Assembly: GCA_024233545.1 (NCBI GenBank)
Contig: JACKPL010000007.1
Coordinates: 1-64,000, forward strand
Direction: 5' to 3'
From: a bacterium
Lineage (GTDB): Bacteria; Auribacterota; Auribacteria; Auribacterales; Auribacteraceae
DNA length: 64,000 nt
Shown: piece after piece, positions 16,588-25,448 of the stretch
Layout: each line of letters starts with the position of its first letter
Position numbering within the stretch: position 1 is the stretch's first letter
Made by a program: the position numbers and the translations under genes
Notes under the pieces: model-generated
Told to the model about the DNA's origin: nothing
The model's database searches: none
Seen by the model: only the letters and a program-made list of their open reading frames with translations

Positions 16588-19500
16588 TCACAGAAAACCA
16601 TTTATAAAAGATGGAAGCAAAAGAAGCGTCAACATAGTGGATGTCGCAAGTCCGCCGAGAACTACAGTTGCCAGAGGACGCTGGACTTCGCTTCCCGTAC
16701 TATGAGAAAACAATATCGGTATTAATCCGAGGAAGAGTGGTAAACGCAGTCATTAAAACCGCTCGCAGACGCAAACAGGCGCCTTTGATGCTTGCTTCTT
16801 CAATACTAAGCCCTTCTTCCAGTAACTGATTGAAACAGCCAACAAGCACCAGCCCGTTTTCCAGAGCTATGCCAAACAGCGCAATAAACCGACAGTAGCG
16901 GGAACCGACAGATTCTGCCCGGATACCCATAAAGCAAACATACCCCGACAAGTGCAAGAGGTATATTTAACAGTATATAAATAACGCATTTTAAGTGAAT
17001 TAAAACTTGAAAAAATAAGGATGAAAACAATCAATAACGTTATCGGGATAACAAATCCCAGCCTTTATTTGCTTCCTGCTGTAGCCTGAATTGACCGCCC
17101 CCGTAACCAAATATCCTGACGGAAGATCGACATTTGAGGTGATCTTCTTTTGAGCATCCTTACAAACGAACCTATATCTCTGCCGGATACATTGCATTGT
17201 ATTGTGATAAACCGCTGGTTATCTTCCGTGTAATCTGGCGCGGCCAATAATAGTTTCAATAGTAGCAAGCTGAGATATGGGGACATTAATCCCGCTCGAT
17301 GCCTGAATCAGTATCTGCTTTATTGCTTCAGGAGAATTCCGATATTCCGGTGCAAAATCGACCAGCACGTCATATCTTCTTATCCCTTCAAATATCTGAC
17401 TGGATTTTTCGCCGCCACTGCCGCTCTGATAACTTCCTGCATATCAGATATATTCAATCCATATCTCGATAAGGCTTCACGGTCGATTTTATCAGAATCT
17501 GAGGTGTCCCCGAAACCTGATCAACTTGGACATCCTCGGCACCTTCGACTAAAGATACCACCTCGGCAATCTCGTCAGCCTTTGATTTCAATATCTCAAG
17601 ATCGTCCCCGAATAATTTAATTGCCAATTCCGCCCTGACGCCTTCAAGCAGTTCATCTATTGTCATGGCGATGGGGCTGTAAAATTCATAAATACCCCGG
17701 GGACATTTCAATATTGTGCCTGAGCTTTTCTTCGAGCTGATCCGGAGTATATTTTTCAGAAATAGATTTATCTTTAAAGGTGACATACATCTCGCGCTGT
17801 TTATGGGATCTGTATGAGCCCCTACTTCACCGCGTCCGATTCTGCTGATAACCTGTTCGACTTCATCTATCTGCATAATTCTTCTTTCAACGATCATTGT
17901 AAGTCTTTTTACTTTCTTCCAGGGAAATAGAGGGAGCCATGGTTAACCTTGCAAACCATAGTGCCCTCGTTAAGTTTAGGCGTAAATTCTGAACCCAGCC
18001 GAGGAAAGATAAACACCCTGTAATAAGAATTGCTGATCCGATAAATAACGAGAATTTTCTGTTTCGGACAAAAAATGTAACAACAGGTTTGTAGAATTTC
18101 AATAATATATGTTCAACAATATGATCATGATGATCAAGTTTTTGTCTGCTTTTTGGTTTGCGCATAAACAGGTATGATAGTGTAGGCGCAAAGAATAAAG
18201 CAAAGATCAAAGAACCGAACATGGCAAAGCGATACCGTATATGCAAGAGGACGGAATGTTTTCCCTTCAACTCCTGAAGCGTGAATAAAGGAACAAATAC
18301 TATTATAATAATCATAATGGGAAAATAATCGGTCTGGCGACTTCTTTACATGCTCAGGAAATTATTTTCTTTCGCGGCTCGTCCGTATCTGAATAGCGCA
18401 ACAGGCGGTCAACATGTTCAACCATAACTATAGTGCCGTCGACCATCATTCCTATCGCTACAGCTATACCGCCAAGAGACATCAGGTTGGCTGAAATAGA
18501 AAAAAATATTTCATTAAAATGAAAGAGAACAATACGGAAAAGGGATAGAAAAAAACCACAATTAAACTCTGGCCTTATTCCACCCATAAATATAAACAAT
18601 ATGATTACTACCAAAAATATGCCGGTTTTAATGCATTCATAATTGTATTAATACATGCTTCAACAAGACTTTTCTGGTCATAATACGGAATAATTTTTAC
18701 GCCTTCAGGGAGAATTTCGTTAATTTCAGCCAGTTTATTTTCGACATTTTCAATTACATAAGAAGAGTTTGTACCGAAAAGTTTTATGACCTGTCCGGAA
18801 ACTACTTTCTTCAATTCCGTTTCGGGTTTGCAGGCCTCTTCGTATTGCTCCACCGGTTTTATCTCCGCTACATCCTTTAAGAACACCGGTACTCCGTCGA
18901 TAGACTTTAAAACAATAACGCTAAGGTCATTGATATTTGTGGCGAGACCAAGAGACCGTATTACGTATTCTTCTGAATTTTGTTCAATAAATTGTGCGCC
19001 AACGTTAAGGTTGTTTAGTTTTATTTTCTCTATTATTTCCGGTACAGTGATATCATATTTCACTAATGCGTTTGGATTTATAACAACATGAAACTGTTTT
19101 CATAACCGCCTATACCCAAAACCTCAGTCACTCCGGGTACAGTCTGCAGATGAAACTTTATTATCCAATCCTGTATAGAGCGTAGCTCTTCCAACGATCT
19201 CGAATTGGTTTCATCATCCAGATAATAAAAGAGTATTAATCCATGCCCGTAGATACAGGTCCCATCTCCGGATCGCCGAACCCGTCAGGAATATTTTCTC
19301 TGGCTTCCTGAACTCGTTCATTGACAAGTTGTCTGGCAAGGTAAATATCCATGCTGTCTTCAAAATAAATATTAACTACTGACAACCCGAAATTAGATAC
19401 TGACCGGATTTTTTAGTTTCGGCAATCCGGTCATAGAAACTTCAACAGGGTATGTTATATATTTTTCAATTTCTTCGGGAGCAAGCCCTTCCGTTTCTGT

Positions 19501-19650
19501 AAATACCTGTACAAGGTTTGGTGATACATCAGGAAATGCATCAATAGGAATTCGCGTATAACTGATATATCCGCCAATCAGTATCAATACGCCTAAAATC
19601 AAAGTAAACAATACGTTATTCAAAGAAAACTTAATCGTTTTTTCCAGCAT
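16588..19650 (-). pseudogene. cusA: cusA-type RND metal efflux pump, multiply frameshifted
   Basis: The region spans 3.06 kb, the length expected for a heavy-metal RND pump (about 1,020 residues), but no frame is open for more than about 150 residues. Fragments follow family order: N-terminus SYTRIPIDAFPDVSPNLVQV (19650 side), SNFGLSVVNIYFEDSMDIY, GVTEVLGIGGYE, LMSLGGIAVAIGMMVDGTIV (which keeps the proton-relay Asp), ALFGIALENGLVLVG, and the end RPLATVVLGGLATSTMLTLL. At least six single-base indels separate them. The flanking adaptor and outer-membrane genes are intact, so decay is limited to the pump. A sequencing problem is possible but would have to be confined to this gene. Confidence 0.88.
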
Positions 19651-19682
19651 AATGTTATCCCCAATTATTCTTTATGATAAAA

Positions 19683-20870
19683 TCAATGACCGTGCCCATC
19701 TCCGCCAAATTTTTCTTTTTCCAGTTCAGACTTAAGAATAAAACCGCCTTTTTCTACATAAATCTGCCCCGCGGATAAGCCGGATAAAATTTCCGTATGA
19801 TTAATGTTTTCCTTACCGGTCACCACCGATTCAGGGTGAAAACCGTTCTCATCTTTCACAAAAATGATTGTATCATTATTGATATACGTTAATGCTGATT
19901 TAGGTACTAACAGTCCAACTTTTTCAACAGATATAGTGATAATCGCTTTAATGAACATACCCGGTTTTAATTTGTTGTCATTATTACTTACGACAGCCCG
20001 GGCTATTGAGGTGCGAGTTTTCTCACCGACTGAAGGAGATAAATATGTAATGGTGCTTTTTATGTCGCCGATCCCATCATATTCAACTTTTATAATCACT
20101 GTATCACCAAGTTCAATAAAGGGGAGATCCGCAGGGTATACGCTTATATCCACCCATAATTCGGATAAATCCACGATGGTTAATATTTCTGTTTCGGTTG
20201 AAACTTTTTCGCCCAGTGAAATATGTTTATCGATGATTGTACCTTCAATAGGAGCTGTTATCTCATATCGGGTAAAAGATATGTCGTCTTGATTTGGAAG
20301 GCCTTGCAAATAGTCTTTACTGAATCCTAATGCCAGTAATTTTTGTGTTGAAGAACGAAAATTGATTTTTGCTTCGGCGTATAACTGTTTTGCATCAAAA
20401 TATTCTTTCTCTGATGAAATTTCTTTTTCTCTCAGAGATTCTTCCCTCAGAAAATTGTTTTCTGCGAGAGCAAGCCTTTCCATGTTGGAAAGATATTCGG
20501 CTTTAGCATCTGCCAGTTCTCTGCTTTCGATAACGGCGATTACTTCTCCTTTTGCCACTTTATCGCCAAGGTTTTTTCTGACCTCAATGACTATACCCGA
20601 AATGCGAGGAGTAATGTGTGTCAATTTATCCGCATTCACCTGAATTTCTCCGGGTAATGTTATCTGTTTCTCAATTTCTCCGGGTTTGGCAGTATCTAAT
20701 ACTATCCCAAACTCTCTTATCTGTTCATCTGATAACGTAACGATTTCTTCTTCATTTTCATGGAGCTCGTGTTCATGTTCTTCTTCTGCAATTAAATTAT
20801 GATTGATCGAGAAGACCGCAAGAAATATGAAAAAAATGATCTGCATTTTTATTATGAAATTATTATTCAT
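19683..20870 (-). CDS. cusB: CusB/CzcB-type periplasmic adaptor of RND efflux
   Basis: 395 residues from ATG 20870, which has AAAGGAAA at the right distance; the ATG at 20885 overlaps the previous stop. It has a signal peptide, then a His/Glu-rich segment (EEEHEHELHENEEE) and a His-rich C-terminus (FGGDGHGH), both likely metal-binding. The lipoyl halves (PRISGIVIEVRKNLGDKVAKGE; YEITAPIEGTIIDKHISLGEKV) surround a helical hairpin (about 130-190). A beta-barrel and a membrane-proximal domain follow. It should link the inner-membrane pump to the outer-membrane channel. Its pump gene next door is broken, so it may be inactive or serve another pump. Confidence 0.92.
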   Translation of the reverse strand: MNNNFIIKMQIIFFIFLAVFSINHNLIAEEEHEHELHENEEEIVTLSDEQIREFGIVLDTAKPGEIEKQITLPGEIQVNADKLTHITPRISGIVIEVRKNLGDKVAKGEVIAVIESRELADAKAEYLSNMERLALAENNFLREESLREKEISSEKEYFDAKQLYAEAKINFRSSTQKLLALGFSKDYLQGLPNQDDISFTRYEITAPIEGTIIDKHISLGEKVSTETEILTIVDLSELWVDISVYPADLPFIELGDTVIIKVEYDGIGDIKSTITYLSPSVGEKTRTSIARAVVSNNDNKLKPGMFIKAIITISVEKVGLLVPKSALTYINNDTIIFVKDENGFHPESVVTGKENINHTEILSGLSAGQIYVEKGGFILKSELEKEKFGGDGHGH

Positions 20871-20884
20871 CGCGTTTCCTTTCA

Positions 20885-22180
20885 TTAATTCTCTTCCGGG
20901 CTTAAAATCGACTGAGCTATTGTCTGTTCGATATCTATTAGAATTTTGTGGTACTCAAGGAGCGTCTCAAGATACTGTATTTTCGTCTCAAAAAAAGTTC
21001 TTTGAGAATCAAGCACATCAAGATATCCTGTTTTACCCAGAGAGAACAGCTGTCTGGCAGTACTGAATGCTTTGTCTGATCCGGGAAGCACTTCAGCTTT
21101 TAATGATAATAGTTCGGAATAAGCATTACGCCCGTTCTCGTACATTTCGTTTAAATCGGCATAAAGATTAGCTCTCGCAGCAGCCAGTTCATCATGTGCT
21201 TTCTTTACCTGATAACCAGCTTCTTCAATGTTGCCCTGATTTCTGTCAAACAACGGCAACGGTATCGATATACCGGCAACGAAAGCATAATCATCCCGAT
21301 CTGCTTCAACATTGAACCCTCTTAAGCCTCCTTCGACGGTAATATCAGAGATTCTTTTTGCTTTTTCGAGTTCAAGCTGAGCATTTGACTTTTCAATTTC
21401 TTTTTTTGAACGGAGGATATCCGGGGCATCAGCGATGCATGATGCAAGCAAATCGAAATCCGGAAGCGCTGGTATGTCTTCAGTATCAGCGGACACTTTT
21501 CTGTAACGAAAAGTCTCTTCCCCCCAAAAAGAAAGCAGTTTCTTTTGTTCGGCGGAAAGAGACCTTTTTGATTTGTTTAACTCATTTGACGCTAAAGCCA
21601 GCTCGATCTCAGCTTTCAGTTGATCTAACCGGGGACTTTTACCGGCATCCACCCTCTCGGATACCATATCATAAGTATTTTTTGCGGCATTTAAGGTGTC
21701 CTCAAGGAGAAGCCGTTTTTCCTGTAATATAAAAACATCATAAAAGGACTTCTTCATTCTGCTCAATACAGAAAATTTTTTTATTTCGCAATCAATTAAT
21801 GCTATTTCTTTTTCTGACATGCTTATTTTTTTTCGTTTTGATATTTTGCCTCCCAGCTCTATAAGCTGGCTCAACTGATAAGTCATTTCAGCGTTATGAA
21901 ATTTTTCAAAATCTCTTGTTCCCAAGAAATTTTCTGCTTCGAAACCGAACTCCGGGTTTGGTAATACCCCAGCCTGACGAATCGCGGCGTCCCTTGCACG
22001 GATCTCCCAGTTTTGAGCGGATAATTCAGGATTTTTCGACAACGTCAATGAGACCGCATCCTGCAAAGTAAATTCTTCGTATTGTGAACCGTCAGTTGAC
22101 GGATCTTGGTCTCCATAACAATAACCAGCTAAACTAGAAATTGTTATAAAAATAAAAAGAGTTCGTAAAAACACAAGCAT
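20885..22180 (-). CDS. cusC: CusC/CzcC-type outer-membrane efflux channel (TolC family)
   Basis: 431 residues, with GGAG upstream of the ATG. A signal peptide precedes two OEP repeats with long helices. Typical features are LSKNPELSAQNWEIRARDAAIRQAG at the start of repeat 1, the PLFDRNQGNIEEA turn, and LDVLDSQRTFFETKIQYLETL near the end. It should form the trimeric outer-membrane tunnel of the efflux complex. It is not a lipoprotein (no lipobox seen). Its stop overlaps the alternative start of cusB, so the two are translated together. Confidence 0.92.
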   Translation of the reverse strand: MLVFLRTLFIFITISSLAGYCYGDQDPSTDGSQYEEFTLQDAVSLTLSKNPELSAQNWEIRARDAAIRQAGVLPNPEFGFEAENFLGTRDFEKFHNAEMTYQLSQLIELGGKISKRKKISMSEKEIALIDCEIKKFSVLSRMKKSFYDVFILQEKRLLLEDTLNAAKNTYDMVSERVDAGKSPRLDQLKAEIELALASNELNKSKRSLSAEQKKLLSFWGEETFRYRKVSADTEDIPALPDFDLLASCIADAPDILRSKKEIEKSNAQLELEKAKRISDITVEGGLRGFNVEADRDDYAFVAGISIPLPLFDRNQGNIEEAGYQVKKAHDELAAARANLYADLNEMYENGRNAYSELLSLKAEVLPGSDKAFSTARQLFSLGKTGYLDVLDSQRTFFETKIQYLETLLEYHKILIDIEQTIAQSILSPEEN

Positions 22181-22195
22181 ATTGACACTCCATCG

Positions 22196-22714
22196 TTATG
22201 AAGTTAAATCTTTCAGGCATTCTGGTGTTTCCCCGGATGCCGTACCTTCGTCATGAAACACGACATGGATATTTGACCCGGCTTCCGGAAATGGATCAGA
22301 CAATACTATTCTAAAAGAAGCGTTTGCCGCATGATGCGTGCTTCTCAGCGTTCTTCTAGGATGCATGTGTCTTCCTCGAAGAATTTCAGGATAATAATAT
22401 GCGATTTCTCGATATGTTATTTTGCCTTCTGGAGACTCAATGAGTACATCCAAGTGTCCTGTATAAATAGTAGAATTCGATCTATTTTTCACATTCCCGG
22501 ACACCACCAGTTGATTATCCTTGATAACTGCATCTATGTTATAGATATCAACCTTATCAGAAGCAATCCATCTTTCGTCTGCATTATGGGGCAGAGTGCA
22601 GACAGAATATTTATTATACGTTAAGTTTGAGTAATGAGTGTTTTGGGCACATCCATTAAGTAATACCGCCCAAAAAGCGAATATAAATAGTTCTAGGTAT
22701 CTACATATTTTCAT
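22196..22714 (-). CDS. Lipoprotein of the metal-efflux operon, unknown
   Basis: 172 residues. The N-terminus is a lipoprotein signal with a lipobox AVLLNGC (Cys at about 22). The mature part looks beta-rich: INNIDAVIKDNQLVVSG-like strands, GHLDVLIESPEGKITYREI, then a His-containing region GRHMHPRRTLRSTHHAA. The His cluster may bind metal. It is 15 nt upstream of cusC and so belongs to the operon. No named family is recognised. Confidence 0.7.
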   Translation of the reverse strand: MKICRYLELFIFAFWAVLLNGCAQNTHYSNLTYNKYSVCTLPHNADERWIASDKVDIYNIDAVIKDNQLVVSGNVKNRSNSTIYTGHLDVLIESPEGKITYREIAYYYPEILRGRHMHPRRTLRSTHHAANASFRIVLSDPFPEAGSNIHVVFHDEGTASGETPECLKDLTS

Positions 22715-22777
22715 GTTTTTTCTCCTCTGTAAAAATATTGAGATTGAAAAGCCGAAACTACTGAATCGGATTTAATT

Positions 22778-23206
22778 TTATAATCTCAAAACAACAGAGG
22801 ATAGAAAAACAAAAGAGTTAGTACCGGTTTGATAGGAAAAGTACTTGAAAGAATTATATTTATGATGAACGAGCGAGAAAGTATTACTATTAAGGCAATA
22901 TGAACATAATAATTTTAATAAAATTGAATTATTTAATTTCTCAGAAGGCAGGATATTGAAAAGGGGCTCATCAAAACAATTGGAGCAATCTTCAGCAGAC
23001 TGGCAAGAGGTCATTTGTATTGGTTGTGGTAAAAAAGTATTGATATTATTTATGGACGTTGTTTCTTTTAACGAAGAGCTTGTTTTTAAGCGGTTTCCCA
23101 AATGAACATATCCATTGGCATCGTAACATATAAAATAGAAGACTGAATTTGTGCTTAAAAACATCAAATAAATAATAATTTGAGAGGATAATATTTTTTT
23201 TAACAT
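22778..23206 (-). CDS. Small exported protein at the head of the efflux operon, unknown
   Basis: 142 residues. It has a hydrophobic N-terminus (SQIIIYLMFLSTNSVFYFICY), a short polar region, then a cysteine motif SCQSAEDCSNCFDEPLF and another CSYC. The spaced cysteines could bind metal or form disulfides. It is the first gene of the transcript that continues with the lipoprotein, cusC, cusB and the cusA remnant. No family is recognised. Confidence 0.5.
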   Translation of the reverse strand: MLKKILSSQIIIYLMFLSTNSVFYFICYDANGYVHLGNRLKTSSSLKETTSINNINTFLPQPIQMTSCQSAEDCSNCFDEPLFNILPSEKLNNSILLKLLCSYCLNSNTFSLVHHKYNSFKYFSYQTGTNSFVFLSSVVLRL

Positions 23207-23336
23207 AATATTTTCAGTTTCATTCTAATTCAATTTAACTTCTTTAATACAAACTACCGATTTAAAGGAAGTCATAACATTTATTAGTTTAACATATTCT
23301 AAAAAAGTTCAAAAATCTTATCGTCAAATTACCCAA

Positions 23337-24116
23337 TTATTCAAGTACTATCTTCAAAAAATTATCCGGTCTATCCATGTAGACATGAAAGCCGGATGCC
23401 TCATCATTAATCCATGGATAAAATTCTTTGCAGAGCTTGCGCAAATCATCCAGCCAAAATCCTATTTCTTTAACTATGCGTTTTATCTGTGCCATGGGAA
23501 GGATATTTCTTTTGATTATACCCCAGAATCTACCTATGGCGTCCATATATAGCACACTGTTAAACCCACAGGCGGAGCCTTGCCCTTCAGGCTTCGGATC
23601 CGCCTTCGCTACATACTTCGACACATAGTAAATCAACTTCCGGTGCTGTTGCACGGCTTCTATCCGGGTAAACGGCGGGCGCTCGCCATCATCCCAGTAT
23701 TCCGTTGAGATAGTATCGCCCCAGAGTTCCGAAATAAGCTCTTTTTTGATATAAGGCAGACCGAACACAATCAAATGAAAATGAGGTGCTCCACGTTCCT
23801 GAAACTCTAAACGCCAGATTGCCGACACGTCCCGGGACGACCGCCGATTCAGTTTGCGCACAAAAAGCCTCATGTATTCTTTCGCTTGCTGTGGTGATGG
23901 ATATTTTTGCGCAAATGTCAGAGTAATAAATACCGGATATTTTTCTTGTGAGATATCCAGCCGGGACACAAGTTTTAAAAGCCGGACTCGGCTACGTGGT
24001 GAGAATTCCTTAATCGTTTTTTTGTTTCCGCCTGATGATTTGTTCTTTGATTGATACCCCGAAACTTTGACTTCAAGAAGCCTTCCTTGAGCTGTTACCG
24101 TTGCTATGAGTGACAT
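23337..24116 (-). CDS. HUH rolling-circle replication initiator (Rep)
   Basis: 259 residues, with AGGGG before the ATG. Rolling-circle motifs in order: motif 1 VFITLTFAQKYP (about 61-72), motif 2 RLEFQERGAPHFHLIVFG with the HUH pair HFH (about 112-114), and motif 3 KLIYYVSKYVAK with the catalytic tyrosine and the following Lys (about 160-171). The arrangement is that of Rep proteins of small ssDNA phages and plasmids (G2P/Microviridae VP4-like), not of conjugative relaxases. It should nick one strand at an origin and join to its 5' end. The candidate origin is the hairpin 158 nt upstream. A frameshifted relative lies at 62862-63634. Confidence 0.85.
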   Translation of the reverse strand: MSLIATVTAQGRLLEVKVSGYQSKNKSSGGNKKTIKEFSPRSRVRLLKLVSRLDISQEKYPVFITLTFAQKYPSPQQAKEYMRLFVRKLNRRSSRDVSAIWRLEFQERGAPHFHLIVFGLPYIKKELISELWGDTISTEYWDDGERPPFTRIEAVQQHRKLIYYVSKYVAKADPKPEGQGSACGFNSVLYMDAIGRFWGIIKRNILPMAQIKRIVKEIGFWLDDLRKLCKEFYPWINDEASGFHVYMDRPDNFLKIVLE

Positions 24117-24191
24117 TCTAATCCCCTTTATGTGTTTTATCGTTCATCACAAGTAGGGGAATCCGTGGCAACCGCTCCGACGTGGCAAGAT

Positions 24192-24222
24192 ATTTCAAGA
24201 TGGCAATACGGCTGAGTATGTT
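24192..24222. repeat. 31-nt block conserved between element copies
   Basis: Read in the Rep direction, this block matches 62751-62781 at 29 of 31 positions, while most surrounding bases differ. It lies between the Rep start and the hairpin in both copies. Likely a protein-binding site or the Rep promoter region. Confidence 0.6.
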
Positions 24223-24274
24223 TGCCTTCGGTGATTTTGCATTCGTAAAAGTCAGTCGTTTTTCCAAGTTAATA

Positions 24275-24320
24275 CAAGATTACACAGGGCAAACCTCCCG
24301 ATTTACCCTGTGCAATCTTG
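24275..24320. other. Conserved-geometry hairpin, candidate rolling-circle origin (copy 1)
   Basis: In the Rep direction: outer arms CAAGATT / AATCTTG, a G-T pair, inner arms CACAGGG / CCCTGTG, a T-G pair, then the apex AAATCGGGAGGTTT. The apex, both wobble positions and the layout equal those of the copy 2 hairpin, although all arm bases differ. The gap to the Rep ATG is 158 nt (157 in copy 2). It is most likely a dso or nick site exposed as a cruciform. A recombination site or RNA structure cannot be excluded. Confidence 0.7.
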
Positions 24321-24431
24321 GTTAAGCATCGGAGTCAATCACCTGATATAGCAATGTGTAATCTGCCGACCCAAAGAATAAACAGCGTGTTGAGCATCAA
24401 TGAGATTCCTTCCAACGAGAAAAGCATTGCC

Positions 24432-24575
24432 ATGAATCCAAAGGCAATAGAGCAAAATCTCGTCAAGTCTCCGACGAGTTATGGGGTGACCCATTCTCGA
24501 CTTGACTATCTGATGCGCCCAACCAATCCGAAACAGTTTCCAAGCGGTATTCCCCACTCAAGGGAATTAAAATAA
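24432..24575 (+). CDS. Small conserved ORF of the mobile element
   Basis: About 47 residues if started at ATG 24432 (an in-frame start at 24318 would give 85). Compared with the homologous ORF at 62370-62534, the peptide words VKSPTSY, THSRLDYL and a terminal ELK are conserved, and the stop codon is at the same place. The copies differ by insertions of 3 and 9 nt, both in frame, and several changes are silent (TAT/TAC, CAC/CAT, AAA/AAG). That pattern indicates coding rather than only DNA-site conservation. The product is basic with no known motif. The start codon is not certain. Confidence 0.5.
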   Translation: MNPKAIEQNLVKSPTSYGVTHSRLDYLMRPTNPKQFPSGIPHSRELK

Positions 24576-24595
24576 ATATAAATGTCATACACAAG

Positions 24596-24607
24596 CACCT
24601 ATAGGTG
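24596..24607. promoter_or_regulatory. Palindromic operator CACCTATAGGTG
   Basis: A perfect 12-bp palindrome about 40 bp upstream of the XRE-like gene. Copy 2 has CACCCATAGGTG at the same place (62338-62349). Probably the binding site of the regulator encoded next to it; binding is inference. Confidence 0.55.
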
Positions 24608-24630
24608 AATGTGTTTTTTCAAAGAACGTT

Positions 24631-24650
24631 CCATAATACGCCCATTATGG
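24631..24650. promoter_or_regulatory. Inverted repeat overlapping the regulator start codon
   Basis: CCATAAT-acgccc-ATTATGG; the start codon ATG (24647-24649) lies in the right arm. Copy 2 has CATAAT-gcgcac-ATTATG at 62297-62314, again overlapping the start. It may be a second operator, or an RNA hairpin that hides the start. Confidence 0.5.
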
Positions 24651-24928
24651 ATTTGTATGATTTGGAGCGAGACAACACTTATAAGACTTTTTTGCGGACG
24701 GTTGCAAAACTTGTTCGTCAAAAAAGGATTTGCGCAGGTAAGACGGTAGAAGATATCGCTTATGATGCGCTGGCTCATAATTCCACATCATTCTATAATT
24801 CAGCGGAAAACCTCACCCACGACAAACACTTCAACTTAAAACATCTGTTTTATATCGCTCAATATTATGAATGTGATATCCGGGAATTCTTTCCTGATGG
24901 AGGCTCGAACGATGCGTCCGTTGAATGA
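24647..24928 (+). CDS. XRE-like regulator of the mobile element
   Basis: 93 residues from ATG 24647; the homologous start in copy 2 is at the same place in the inverted repeat. No classical ribosome site precedes it. The protein is helical: RTVAKLVRQKRICAGKTVEDIA (helices 1-2), NSTSFYNSAEN (the position of the recognition helix in Cro/CI-type domains), then HFNLKHLFYIAQYYECDIREFF, which matches the last helices of XRE domains. It probably represses its own operon through the palindromes upstream. Its last 17 nt overlap the next small ORF. Confidence 0.65.
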   Translation: MDLYDLERDNTYKTFLRTVAKLVRQKRICAGKTVEDIAYDALAHNSTSFYNSAENLTHDKHFNLKHLFYIAQYYECDIREFFPDGGSNDASVE

Positions 24929-25448
24929 AATTCTCCAATCACTCAAAGATAATTACGGATACACCGAGCAGGAAATAGATGCCCTCTCTCAAACACTCGA
25001 CCAGATTACAGAGTTATCATATATGTCACTGTTGGAACAAAAGGATTGTCAGACAACAGTTAATTGTGATAAATCAAGTAGATATAAACAGATTAAAATT
25101 ACTAACTCACACAAAGGAAGAGATAATGAACGCTATCATCTATTGCAGGGTATCTACTCAGGAACAAGCGGAGACTGGATTCAGCTTAGAAGCTCAGGAA
25201 GAAACATGCGCAACCTATGCAGAACGAAAAGGATATACCGTTCTCAAAACTTTATTGAGCGAGGTGAAAGCGCAAAAAACTTGAATAGAACTCAACTTAA
25301 GAATCTCATCCGTTACGCAAAAGATAATTATAACAACATAGATGTGTTAATTATCTACAAAATAGACAGGCTTTCCAGAAATCAAAGGATACATCGAATT
25401 TTCTATATGATTTTCGGTATATTTTTAATATTCGCATCGAATCTGTAA
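24912..25448 (+). CDS. Small ORF overlapping the regulator; downstream end uncertain
   Basis: The ATG at 24912 follows GGAGGCTCGAACG. The first 26 residues, beginning MRPLNEILQSL, match an ORF in copy 2 (61956-62036) that stops there. In copy 1 no stop occurs and the frame runs on through the start of the recombinase (ATG 25126, other frame) to 25448, so only about the first 55-70 codons are likely to be a real protein. It seems to be a small helical protein between regulator and recombinase, of unknown role. Confidence 0.3.
   Translation: MRPLNEILQSLKDNYGYTEQEIDALSQTLDQITELSYMSLLEQKDCQTTVNCDKSSRYKQIKITNSHKGRDNERYHLLQGIYSGTSGDWIQLRSSGRNMRNLCRTKRIYRSQNFIERGESAKNLNRTQLKNLIRYAKDNYNNIDVLIIYKIDRLSRNQRIHRIFYMIFGIFLIFASNL

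Noticed and set aside
23207..23336. Direct repeat of a tRNA 3' end at the far side of the element
   Set aside because: I looked for a copy of the tRNA-Gln T-arm near the Rep end and found none.
24462..24506. GTCAAGTC...GACTTGAC inverted repeat in the element, considered as an att site or RNA
   Set aside because: It falls within the conserved small ORF and codes for conserved residues, and the inner hairpin of copy 1 (ATGGG-GTGA-CCCAT) is missing in copy 2, so structural conservation is not supported.
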